Assembly: GCF_900128475.1 (NCBI RefSeq)
Contig: NZ_LT635839.1
Location: forward strand, 1-54,833
Source: Mediterranea massiliensis
GTDB lineage: Bacteria > Bacteroidota > Bacteroidia > Bacteroidales > Bacteroidaceae
DNA length: 54,833 bases
Reading direction: 5' to 3'
Positions 1 to 7,467 of this stretch are shown here, piece by piece. The notes beneath the pieces are model-generated. The model was not told the origin of the DNA. It saw nothing but the letters and a program-made list of their open reading frames with translations, and made no database searches. The translations under genes and the position numbers were made by a program. How positions within the stretch are numbered: position 1 is the stretch's first letter; each line of letters begins with the position of its first letter.

Positions 1-183
1 CCGCCAAACGTTTTGCGAAGTTTTTTCGAAGTTTCTTTTCCGAAGGCTGCCGGGGAAGGGCCGTCCGCTTGGGCCTCTCTTGCGAAAGGCGGGACCTGAG
101 CCGCAAACCGTCCGGAGCACCCTGCGCCAAACGTCTCCGCAACATTCTGTCAAGTATCGCCGCTTCCTTTCCGAAAGCGGGTG

Positions 184-214
184 CAAAAGTACGGGTTATT
201 TCCGTTCACGCAAA
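184..214 (-). promoter_or_regulatory. Leftward Bacteroidetes-type promoter
   Basis: Read on the minus strand this is TTTG, 19 bases, then TACTTTTG, an exact fit to the Bacteroidetes sigma-ABfr consensus TTTG-N19-21-TAnnTTTG. Transcription would start near position 176 and run off the left edge through a GC-rich leader with short repeats of CTTCG and AAAAACTTCG. No open frame follows within the window, so a stable-RNA operon or a gene with a long leader is likely to the left. That target is an inference. Confidence 0.72.
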
Positions 215-465
215 ATACATCAAAGGTTTTTTCTGAACTTTTTTGCAGGATTCCGCGTAAAATGCTGGATTACAGGCATGTTACAAAACATGTTTTTCCC
301 ACGCTTGCGAAGGCAGGGAAAAGAAGGCACACATTATAATATTTCACGCGGGCGCAATACGCGCGCGCATGACAATTACAGTTACAGTTACGGAAAAGAA
401 AACGGTGACTTACAATCAAGAAAGCAATGATTTGAAAAGGGGAAAACAACGTGCAAGAACTACAG

Positions 466-525
466 AGAGAATGTGCACAAGAAAAAAGCAGGATATGCAC
501 AGGAAGGAAAGAGAATGTGCACAAG
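466..525. repeat. Direct repeat of AGAGAATGTGCACAAG
   Basis: The 16-mer AGAGAATGTGCACAAG occurs at 466-481 and again at 510-525, start to start 44 bases. A weaker copy (ATGCACAG) sits between them. Each copy contains the palindrome TGTGCACA, which would suit a dimeric DNA-binding protein at about four turns of helix spacing, upstream of the GH20 promoter. A binding role is inferred from the pattern only. Confidence 0.45.
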
Positions 526-641
526 CCCCCAGCAAAACACGAAAAGTAGAAAATGACATCAAAATCCATCCTAAAGAAAAGAAATGTTCATTCTATAAAG
601 CAAAAGCTAACAGAATATTTTCCAGAAGGTTTTGGATTTCG

Positions 642-649
642 TATCTTTG
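642..649 (+). promoter_or_regulatory. Promoter -7 element of the GH20 gene
   Basis: TATCTTTG matches the Bacteroidetes -7 consensus TAnnTTTG exactly. It lies 36 bases before the ATG at 685, leaving a short AT-rich 5' leader. A T-rich stretch about 20 bases further upstream could be the -33 element but is not a clean TTTG. Confidence 0.6.
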
Positions 650-684
650 TCCACCAAACTTTTATTTTTTATCTTTTAAACACC

Positions 685-2343
685 ATGAAAAAGCTATTCG
701 TACCATTCGTGGCATGCGTTCTTGCCGCATGTAGCTCTAACGAACAGCAGGCCACGTCGTATGACGTCATTCCGCTGCCGCAAGAAATCACCCTCTCGCA
801 AGAGAGTCCGTTCAAACTAAGCAAAAGCACCGTCATCGCCTACCCCAAAGACAATGACCTGCTGAAGCGCAATGCTGAATTCCTCGCCGAATACATCGCA
901 GAGGCTACAGGCTACACGCTGAAAACCAAGGCCATCGAAAACGGCGAAAAACCAAGTAAGGCCATCGTCCTCGGACTCGACTCAGGCATCGCCAATGCTG
1001 AAGGCTACCGCCTGACGACCCAAGCAGACGGTATCAGCATCTGCGGACAGACGGCCAACGGCGTATTCTACGGCATCCAGACGCTCCGCAAGTCCATCCC
1101 CGCCCAGGCACAAGACGCAGCCATCCTGCTGCCCGCCGGTCAGGTAGAAGACCAGCCACGCTTCAGCTACCGAGGCATGCACCTCGACGTAGGACGCCAC
1201 TTCTTCCCTGTAGAATTCATCAAGGAATACATCGATCTGCTGGCCCTGCACAACATGAACACCTTCCACTGGCATCTGACTGAAGACCAGGGCTGGAGAA
1301 TCGAAATCAAGAAATATCCGAAACTGACTGAAATCGGCTCCATCCGCCAGCGTACAGTGATCGGCCACAACTCGGGCGAATATGACAACACGCCTTATGG
1401 CGGCTTCTATACACAAGACGAGGCCCGCGAAATCGTGAAATATGCACAGGAACGCTACATCACCGTCATTCCCGAAATCGACCTGCCCGGCCACATGCTC
1501 GCCGCGCTGGCTGCCTATCCCGAACTGGGTTGTACGGGCGGCCCATATGAAGTCTGCCCGGAGTGGGGCGTATTCGAAGACGTACTTTGCATCGGCAACG
1601 AAAAAACAATCCCGTTCCTCGAAGACATCATGACCGAAATCATGGACATCTTCCCCTCGAAGTACATCCACATCGGAGGTGACGAAGCGCCGCGTACCCG
1701 CTGGCAGAAATGCCCGAAGTGCCAGGCCCTCATCAAGAAGGAAGGGTTGAAGGCCGACAAGAACCACACGGCCGAAGACCGCCTGCAAAGCTATTGCACG
1801 GCACAAATCGAGAAATTCCTCAACGCCCACGGACGACAGATCATCGGATGGGACGAAATATTGGAAGGCGACCTCGCCCCCAACGCCACCGTCATGTCAT
1901 GGCGCGGATCGGCCGGAGGCATCAAGGCTGCACAGATGGGACACGATGTCATCATGACACCCAACACCTACTGTTACTTCGACTACTTCCAGAGCAAGGA
2001 CAAGGAAAACGAACCGTATGACGCCATCGGCGGTTACCTACCTGTAGAACAGGTTTATAGCCTCAACCCCACCGAAGGCCTCAACGAAGAACAAGCCAAA
2101 TACATCCTGGGCGCACAGGCCAACGTATGGACCGAATACATGACCTCGACCCAACAGGTGGAATACATGATTCTGCCGCGTATGGCCGCATTGGCTGAAG
2201 TACAATGGACCGAGCCGAGCAAGAAAGAATACAACAACTTCCTGCAACGCCTCAACTCACTGGCCAAAATCTACGACCGCGACGGACTGAACTACGCCAA
2301 GCACGTATTCACCGCTCCTGCCGACTCCGTACAAGCCCAATAA
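685..2343 (+). CDS. Beta-N-acetylhexosaminidase, GH20 family lipoprotein
   Basis: Predicted exo-hexosaminidase that removes terminal beta-linked GlcNAc or GalNAc by the substrate-assisted mechanism of GH20. The 552-residue product starts MKKLF at 685; an upstream in-frame extension to 553 covers the promoter and is not used. Residues 1-16 form a lipoprotein signal with lipobox LAAC (Cys16), so the enzyme is probably anchored to an envelope membrane and may be surface exposed. A GH20b-type N-terminal domain (about 25-150) precedes the TIM barrel. The barrel shows HWHLTEDQGWR, IPEIDLPGH, and the catalytic pair D333-E334 in HIGGDEAP. No C-terminal binding domain is visible, unlike the larger GH20 at 45830-48154. 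It stands alone, with its own promoter and a stop two bases from the converging remnant at 2346. The family call is firm; the exact substrate cannot be read from sequence. Confidence 0.93.
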   Translation: MKKLFVPFVACVLAACSSNEQQATSYDVIPLPQEITLSQESPFKLSKSTVIAYPKDNDLLKRNAEFLAEYIAEATGYTLKTKAIENGEKPSKAIVLGLDSGIANAEGYRLTTQADGISICGQTANGVFYGIQTLRKSIPAQAQDAAILLPAGQVEDQPRFSYRGMHLDVGRHFFPVEFIKEYIDLLALHNMNTFHWHLTEDQGWRIEIKKYPKLTEIGSIRQRTVIGHNSGEYDNTPYGGFYTQDEAREIVKYAQERYITVIPEIDLPGHMLAALAAYPELGCTGGPYEVCPEWGVFEDVLCIGNEKTIPFLEDIMTEIMDIFPSKYIHIGGDEAPRTRWQKCPKCQALIKKEGLKADKNHTAEDRLQSYCTAQIEKFLNAHGRQIIGWDEILEGDLAPNATVMSWRGSAGGIKAAQMGHDVIMTPNTYCYFDYFQSKDKENEPYDAIGGYLPVEQVYSLNPTEGLNEEQAKYILGAQANVWTEYMTSTQQVEYMILPRMAALAEVQWTEPSKKEYNNFLQRLNSLAKIYDRDGLNYAKHVFTAPADSVQAQ

Positions 2344-2345
2344 TC

Positions 2346-2597
2346 TCAGAACTGGAAATAGATGAAAGGCTGCACATCGGCACTCTTCATCTGAATGACC
2401 AGGTAAATGAGGGCGACCAGCAATACCGCCTTTCCCATCAGGGGAAGGCGGATTATTGTTTTTGTGCATCCCCTCTCCCAGCTGTCGGGCACAAAATGGA
2501 GCACATACCCCAGCCCCATCAGAGCAAACACTTCCCAATAGCCTACAATGAGCTGAGGAAAGAGTGGCAGAGACATACAAACCCCGCTACAGTTTGT
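2346..2597 (-). pseudogene. MBOAT O-acyltransferase, 3' remnant
   Basis: The minus-strand frame ends with a hydrophobic segment typical of the C-terminus of AlgI/DltB-like membrane-bound O-acyltransferases in Bacteroidales: GYWEVFALMGLGYVLHFVPD, a basic linker, a last membrane helix (GKAVLLVALIYLVIQ), then the terminal QPFIYFQF. Only about the last 80 codons remain. The upstream part of the frame runs into the insertion sequence near 2598, and the missing N-terminal portion, including the catalytic His region, is not found on the other side of the element. This is therefore a disrupted gene, probably cut by IS insertion followed by deletion or rearrangement. The exact break could lie anywhere from 2598 to about 2700. 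Confidence 0.7.
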
Positions 2598-4061
2598 CTG
2601 ACAATATCTTAACGACGTGTCTTTTTCAAGTGCATACCTATTGTAAAACATACATCAAAAATGTTATAAAGCATTTATAGTATTTTCAATAGTTCGTTAA
2701 CCATTAGCCTAGCCTAAGCGGCTTTGGCAGTAAATAAAATGAGTTCTTTGAAAAGTCTGTCAATTAAATGCGTGTCTGGTTCAATCCCAGACACGTGAAT
2801 AAATCGTTCAAGCATGTAAGCATTGTGTATGACTGACTTGCATGATGATATGGAATATTTTATTCCCATCCTCTTACAGGCAGCCTTGGCAAGGTTTATC
2901 GCTGCAAGTGATGCATTAAAGTGAAATGCCAGTTTCCTGAAGTCTGTAGACTGACAGTTTGTTATTCCGGCATATTGCTTGGCATCACGAAAGCAAAATT
3001 CGAGTTGGAAACGTGTCCTGTAAAAGTCCAGAACATCCTGTGCGTTCTGTGTTTCGTCCGTAGAGAAATACAGCTGCCATTTGTCCGTTCCATCCATAGG
3101 ATACCATACAGCCAGGCTCACAAAGCGTTTGAGCGCTTTGGAGTATGCTTTCAGTCCGTAAAGTTTACCCTTGTTCACTTTGTACTCGGTACATCTTGTG
3201 ATGTCCAGATTTTCAAAGTCAATTTTCTCGTCATGTAATTTTGGACGTCCGCGTTTTCCTGTCCTATTTTCTAAGGTGGGATAAAACAATACGGCATCAT
3301 TCCTGAAACGGCTTATTACGTGGAAACCGTTATCGTACAATGGTTTGATGAAAGTTGCCTTTGAAAAGAACGCATCACATACGACTGTGCCAGAAATACG
3401 TTTCAGCTGTTCCTGTATGCTGATAAGGTAAGAGCTGTACCAGTCAACAAGATTCTTCTCACAGCTTTCCAGCGTTGCGTTGTCAGGTGTCTGTACAGAA
3501 CCCAAAGTCATACATTCATGGTTGTCAACGTCTATAACTCCAATACCGGTTATTTCCAGTCCGCGTTTGTATTCACCGGCACAACCGGACCAGAAATAGC
3601 CAATCCATGGCGTTTTGCTGCCTGATTTTGGAATGAAAGACGGATCAACGGCTATCGCCTTACGACCACCTTTAAGGTGTTCTCTAATGATGGCTTCATT
3701 GAAGGAAAACCAGTCAAAGCCATCATTCTCAAAATTGTTTCGGTATGTCTGTTCTGAGAAACATCCATATCGTCCCATTTGTAGGAAATTGATGCGGTCA
3801 GGTATGGCCATGAACAATTTTATTGCATCCATGAATACTTTCTGGAAAGATTTGCTTATATTTACAACTGATTCGAGAGCATTCCTGCACTCGGATTGGT
3901 ATTGCATAAGGAGTGATTCTTTGGTCATAATTAAAAGTGGTGAGATACTTCTAATTTACTAATAATCAACAAATTATGCAATACTTTCATGCTTTATTTT
4001 CAGCTATTTATCATATATTTTTCATCACTTTTCTTACCCCTTAACGATTCATTCTTGACAG
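2598..4061 (-). mobile_element. IS4-type insertion sequence
   Basis: A ~1.46 kb element containing one transposase gene. The proposed ends are CTGACAATATCTTAACGA at 2598 and, on the opposite strand from 4061, CTGTCAAGAATGAATCGTTAAG; they share CTG-CAA and a TTAA core but are imperfect. A second possible left end, sharing TCGTTAA with the right end, lies near 2693-2699. No target-site duplication is visible in the flanks, which fits a rearranged copy. The left flank is the MBOAT remnant; the right flank is the promoter region of the next operon. Confidence 0.6.
2714..3928 (-). CDS. IS4-superfamily transposase
   Basis: A 404-residue DDE transposase that would cut and paste its own element. Evidence: first catalytic Asp in IAVDPSFIPKSG, second in VVCDAFFSK, and a textbook YREK signature in YRTRFQLEFCFRDAKQ (Tyr-x2-Arg-x3-Glu-x6-Lys), which defines the IS4 group. 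Length is normal for the family and the frame is uninterrupted, so the protein may be active. It starts at ATG 3928, with AT-rich flanking DNA on both sides that belongs to the element. The YREK motif makes a different DDE family unlikely. Confidence 0.92.
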   Translation of the reverse strand: MTKESLLMQYQSECRNALESVVNISKSFQKVFMDAIKLFMAIPDRINFLQMGRYGCFSEQTYRNNFENDGFDWFSFNEAIIREHLKGGRKAIAVDPSFIPKSGSKTPWIGYFWSGCAGEYKRGLEITGIGVIDVDNHECMTLGSVQTPDNATLESCEKNLVDWYSSYLISIQEQLKRISGTVVCDAFFSKATFIKPLYDNGFHVISRFRNDAVLFYPTLENRTGKRGRPKLHDEKIDFENLDITRCTEYKVNKGKLYGLKAYSKALKRFVSLAVWYPMDGTDKWQLYFSTDETQNAQDVLDFYRTRFQLEFCFRDAKQYAGITNCQSTDFRKLAFHFNASLAAINLAKAACKRMGIKYSISSCKSVIHNAYMLERFIHVSGIEPDTHLIDRLFKELILFTAKAA

Positions 4062-4127
4062 TATTTCAATGATCTCTTTAATAATATTGAACTGGCTAAC
4101 ACCGATTCTATTATTTAATTAAATTTA

Positions 4128-4145
4128 TCGGTAAAAATTTACCGA
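4128..4145. promoter_or_regulatory. Palindrome upstream of the nine-gene operon
   Basis: TCGGTAAA and TTTACCGA form an 8-base perfect inverted repeat around a two-base centre. It lies about 80 bases upstream of the predicted -7 element at 4223, a plausible place for an activator or repressor. No regulator gene sits next to it. Confidence 0.45.
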
Positions 4146-4222
4146 AGTATTGGTATTTTTATTCATCCTTTATTTTGAGATTACAACGCGAATCGTTAAC
4201 TTCGTAATTTAGAAAGCAAAAT

Positions 4223-4230
4223 TACGTTTG
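4223..4230 (+). promoter_or_regulatory. Promoter -7 element of the nine-gene operon
   Basis: TACGTTTG fits TAnnTTTG. It sits 25 bases before the ATG pair at 4255/4258, and it covers the TTG at 4228 that would otherwise extend the first gene, which argues for the downstream start. The -33 element is weak. Confidence 0.5.
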
Positions 4231-4254
4231 ATTAACTTATGGGAACACAATTGG

Positions 4255-5703
4255 ATGATGAAATGCTATAATTACATAAAAGTAAAATTATTCTCAGGAG
4301 TATGTATACTTGTGCTACTATTTGTTGGCCATACATCCATCCAAGCACAAACGACAAAAGAGGAGCTGGATGCACTGGTCAAAGACTTCAACACCCGCAT
4401 CTTTGAAGAAAAAAGTTCCTTTGAACAATATGCCGATTCCGTTAAAAATGCCTATAAAGCTTATGTAGAAAAAGCGACAGCGGAATTCAACGCATACAAG
4501 AGCAACATTCAAAATGTTTGGGGAGGAGACTCGGTTATCCTCGACTCGAAATACGAATGGGTCGAATACGGCGACGATTTCCTCTCGCGGTCTGTGGTCA
4601 ATTTTGAAAAAGGTAATGCCATGGTCGAAGTTGCCGTAGATGTAGATGCCAACGAAAATGAAATCAATGAAAAACTTACCGAAGCAATCTACCGGCTGAT
4701 GGCCAGTAGAGGAAGCACATGTCCCTATCGCTCCCAAGTTGACCAATCAAAACCAATCACTCAAAATCCTGTTCTTGACGGATTGTTAGATTTATCCAAA
4801 TATCAGTTAGACAATACGGTAGATACCGGTATAAGCAAAAAGGTTCAGGCCTCTAACAAAAAGAAAGTACCTCCCCAGCCGGTAGTCAGAGGAAGCGAGC
4901 TGAAAATTCCTTCCCCAAAACAGACAAAGAAACAAACGAAAAGACAAAAGACCTTGGCAAGGACCCGACTGGATGAGCAAGAAAAGCTGAAAGAAGAAAA
5001 AGAAGCTGCGGAGATCCGAGAAAAGGAATTACAGGATGCCAATGAAGAATCCAAAGAGGCTGTCGCATACCAAGTTGCACAACAAAGTAAAAAGAGTACT
5101 ACCAACATAACGGGAAAAGACGGAAGCAGACGTAAGGTAATCTGTATCAATATGCCTTTGGTGCGCGACAACATATCAAAGTCGGCAGCTTTATATAAAG
5201 ACATCGTAAAAAAATACAGTGAACGTTTCCAGATTGAGCAGCCCTTGATTTATGCTGTCATAGAACAGGAATCCTGCTTCAATCCGCAGGCTACCAGTCA
5301 CATACCGGCCTATGGCCTCATGCAATTAGTTCCTACATCAGGCGGAATCGACGCCTATCGTTTTGTGTATGGCGTGGAGAAAGTGCCCACAAAAAGCTAC
5401 CTGTTTGATCCCGACCAGAATATCGAACTAGGCACTGCCTATCTGCGCATTTTATACAACTGGTTCGAGAGCGTCAAGGATGTACATTGCAGAAGACTAT
5501 GCGTTATAGCCGGTTATAATACCGGAGCAGGCAATGTGAGCCGGGCATTCATTGGGACGACGCAACTGAGCAATGCTTATAACGAGATCAACAAGTTTGA
5601 CTACAAGCGGCTCTATCAACATCTGACCAAACATTTGAGTACAGACGAAGCCCGCAACTACGTGAAAGGCGTAACAAAGAAAAGAGAAAAATACATCAAA
5701 TAA
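4255..5703 (+). CDS. MltC-like lytic transglycosylase
   Basis: Predicted peptidoglycan lyase that cleaves the MurNAc-GlcNAc bond to form anhydro-MurNAc. The start is ATG 4255 or the adjacent ATG 4258. A signal peptide ends near SIQA. An N-terminal region (about 35-150) contains WVEYGDDFLSRSVVNFEKG, similar to the DUF3393 domain of MltC. A charged Lys/Glu/Gln-rich linker (about 200-285) follows, then a C-terminal SLT domain (about 310-480) with catalytic Glu in EQESCFNPQATS (about residue 339), GLMQLVP and YNTGAGNVSRA. No lipobox is visible, unlike E. coli MltC, so it is probably periplasmic and soluble. It heads the operon, 23 bases before the next gene, and could open the peptidoglycan mesh for the exported products encoded downstream. 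Function of the domain is well known; the role in this operon is inferred. Confidence 0.85.
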   Translation: MMKCYNYIKVKLFSGVCILVLLFVGHTSIQAQTTKEELDALVKDFNTRIFEEKSSFEQYADSVKNAYKAYVEKATAEFNAYKSNIQNVWGGDSVILDSKYEWVEYGDDFLSRSVVNFEKGNAMVEVAVDVDANENEINEKLTEAIYRLMASRGSTCPYRSQVDQSKPITQNPVLDGLLDLSKYQLDNTVDTGISKKVQASNKKKVPPQPVVRGSELKIPSPKQTKKQTKRQKTLARTRLDEQEKLKEEKEAAEIREKELQDANEESKEAVAYQVAQQSKKSTTNITGKDGSRRKVICINMPLVRDNISKSAALYKDIVKKYSERFQIEQPLIYAVIEQESCFNPQATSHIPAYGLMQLVPTSGGIDAYRFVYGVEKVPTKSYLFDPDQNIELGTAYLRILYNWFESVKDVHCRRLCVIAGYNTGAGNVSRAFIGTTQLSNAYNEINKFDYKRLYQHLTKHLSTDEARNYVKGVTKKREKYIK

Positions 5704-5726
5704 CAGCGCTAACACCTAACAAAAGA

Positions 5727-7442
5727 ATGCCTATGTATTGTCCTGAATGTGGAAGCCAATTAGATAATGACATGCTTTTCTGCCCCGAATGCGGAACGAA
5801 AGTAGAAAAACCGTCCGCGAAGGATTCTGAAGATTCGGTAATGAAAGGCATCTTGTTTACACATATACCCAATCTGGCCCAAAAATTAGCCGTCAGTCCA
5901 CAAGAGATCACCAACCTGTTGGAGACCTTTATCCGACTTAAGGCAGAGCAGGGAGTTCTCTACAGACTGGCAGATGCGGGAGTTGAGTCAAAAGGCTTCT
6001 TCAACAAAAGAAAGAGCCTCACCCCAGACTCTCCGTGGTATGAATATGCCGATTTGCTCAAACAAATTCACGACCAAGAAACGCGAAATCACGAAGAGCC
6101 GTCGACTTTTCTGTTCATTATCGGTGGAGACGACATCATCCCCATGCCGGCGATACCACATTATTTAGGCAATGAGGCAAGTGATGCTGACAAGAAAATT
6201 GATACGGATATATTATATGCCTACCCGTATGGCGCCCAGATGAATGAAGCCATCTGTTCCGGACAGTTGTTCTTTTATGACGCACTATTTTATATCGGCA
6301 GACTGCCGTTGGCAACAGATGCTGTATTCCAGGACCTTGCAAACTACCTGCGAAGGACAATAGAAAATCCTGTCATTGACATCCATGCAGGCTATGGGCA
6401 ATGCGATCCACACTGGATGAAAGTAACCGCCAAAGTAACGAACAGAATAAACAAAGAACAATTGTTTCCAAAGTACAACCCATTGCCGAAAGACATTCTA
6501 TATGACCAGCTGTTCCTGACCCCGGAGGTAGACCATACAAATATCGGACAGGTATTCAATACGAATGCCCAATTGTTTTTCTTTAATTTACATGGCAGTG
6601 CAGCCAAAGAAACATTTTACTTTTTGGGGCAATCGACGAAAGACTCCTCAGACTGGAGAGTCGCCATCTATCCGGGGGTGCTTGCTGCATGCAAACATCC
6701 AAATGTTGTTGTATCCGAGGCATGCTATGGAGCCCGTTTCATAGGTTTTGACAAAGCACACAGCATGCTCTTGACAGCCATGTCCGCTAATACATTAATC
6801 TATTTGGGTGCATCGCGTGTTGCGTACGGACAGCCGGACCCACATGACCCAAGCAATCCTGTCCAAATGAGTAATGCCGATGTCATTACAGGAGCATTTG
6901 TAAACAACATGCTGGATGGCCTTCCGGCCGGTGCAGCCTTTTTCGAAGCCAGAAGATATTTGCATCAAGTATCTGAAATCGGTCCAATAGAATCGACTAC
7001 CCTTGTAGAGTTCAATTTGTTCGGAGACCCGACATTGTTCATAATGAATTCAAAGATGAACAAAGCACCAGCTCCTACTATAGATGCTAAAATCGGAACA
7101 TTGTTCACTCCAACAGCGGCCTCAAGCAAATTGGAAAATGTTCCCGTTTCAATGGAAGAAGAAGCAAAGCCTGTGTCTTTGCTGGCCCAGGTCAGAGCAC
7201 AGGTAGACGCAAATATCGCAGAAATTCAATCGAAAATAAACGACCAGCTTTACAAACAATGGGGCATCAGCCCCAGAAAGCCTATCAGCATGAGTAGGAC
7301 AACATCCTTGGGCGGACAAAAGGGTTATGAAATCCAATACGATTTGGATGACCATAAAAAAGCGCCGGAGGGCTTTTACAATCTACTGAGCGTATCTTCC
7401 GACTTGAATGGGAAAATAAGAAGTGTCAGAGTAACCAAATAA
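5727..7442 (+). CDS. Zinc-ribbon, clan CD (C25/caspase-like) peptidase
   Basis: A 571-residue protein without signal peptide, so probably cytoplasmic. Residues 5-22 form a zinc ribbon (CPEC, 10 residues, CPEC). Residues about 120-440 have a caspase/gingipain-like pattern: a beta strand with FLFIIGGDDIIPMPAIP, an IGRLPL strand, then NLHG with candidate catalytic His289, SEACYGAR with candidate Cys333, and a closing FGDPTLFIM. His-Gly and Ala-Cys-x-Gly at the ends of consecutive strands are the clan CD dyad, and GDPTL is usual in C25 and CHAT-like members. An Ala/Pro-rich linker and a C-terminal domain of about 110 residues follow. The substrate is unknown. The zinc ribbon recurs in two neighbours encoded by the same operon, suggesting a shared docking partner. 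Start may be ATG 5727 or 5733. A non-catalytic scaffold is possible but both dyad residues are present. Confidence 0.75.
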   Translation: MPMYCPECGSQLDNDMLFCPECGTKVEKPSAKDSEDSVMKGILFTHIPNLAQKLAVSPQEITNLLETFIRLKAEQGVLYRLADAGVESKGFFNKRKSLTPDSPWYEYADLLKQIHDQETRNHEEPSTFLFIIGGDDIIPMPAIPHYLGNEASDADKKIDTDILYAYPYGAQMNEAICSGQLFFYDALFYIGRLPLATDAVFQDLANYLRRTIENPVIDIHAGYGQCDPHWMKVTAKVTNRINKEQLFPKYNPLPKDILYDQLFLTPEVDHTNIGQVFNTNAQLFFFNLHGSAAKETFYFLGQSTKDSSDWRVAIYPGVLAACKHPNVVVSEACYGARFIGFDKAHSMLLTAMSANTLIYLGASRVAYGQPDPHDPSNPVQMSNADVITGAFVNNMLDGLPAGAAFFEARRYLHQVSEIGPIESTTLVEFNLFGDPTLFIMNSKMNKAPAPTIDAKIGTLFTPTAASSKLENVPVSMEEEAKPVSLLAQVRAQVDANIAEIQSKINDQLYKQWGISPRKPISMSRTTSLGGQKGYEIQYDLDDHKKAPEGFYNLLSVSSDLNGKIRSVRVTK

Positions 7443-7467
7443 TGTTTAATCTAAAAAATCACCATAT

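Larger units (their letters stand above)
1..684. other. Left-edge gene-free region
   Basis: No convincing coding sequence is visible here; the open frames lack start context and resemble no family I know. The region holds a leftward promoter (184-214) with a GC-rich leader running off the window edge, a 6-base tandem repeat around 375-390, two copies of a 16-base direct repeat (466-481 and 510-525) built on the palindrome TGTGCACA, and the rightward promoter of the GH20 gene (642-649). Confidence 0.6.

Noticed and set aside
2598..2651. N-terminal part of the MBOAT frame as a start of a small gene
   Set aside because: These residues fall in the insertion sequence end and do not resemble an acyltransferase; the start codon there is accidental.
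4072..4130. Short minus-strand frame ending NIIKEIIEIL next to the IS
   Set aside because: About 25 codons in AT-rich DNA without a start; no evidence that it is the missing front of the MBOAT gene.
5727..7442. CRISPR-associated CHAT protease or gasdermin-linked caspase
   Set aside because: No gasdermin, cas7-11 or effector gene lies nearby; only the clan CD motifs are shared.
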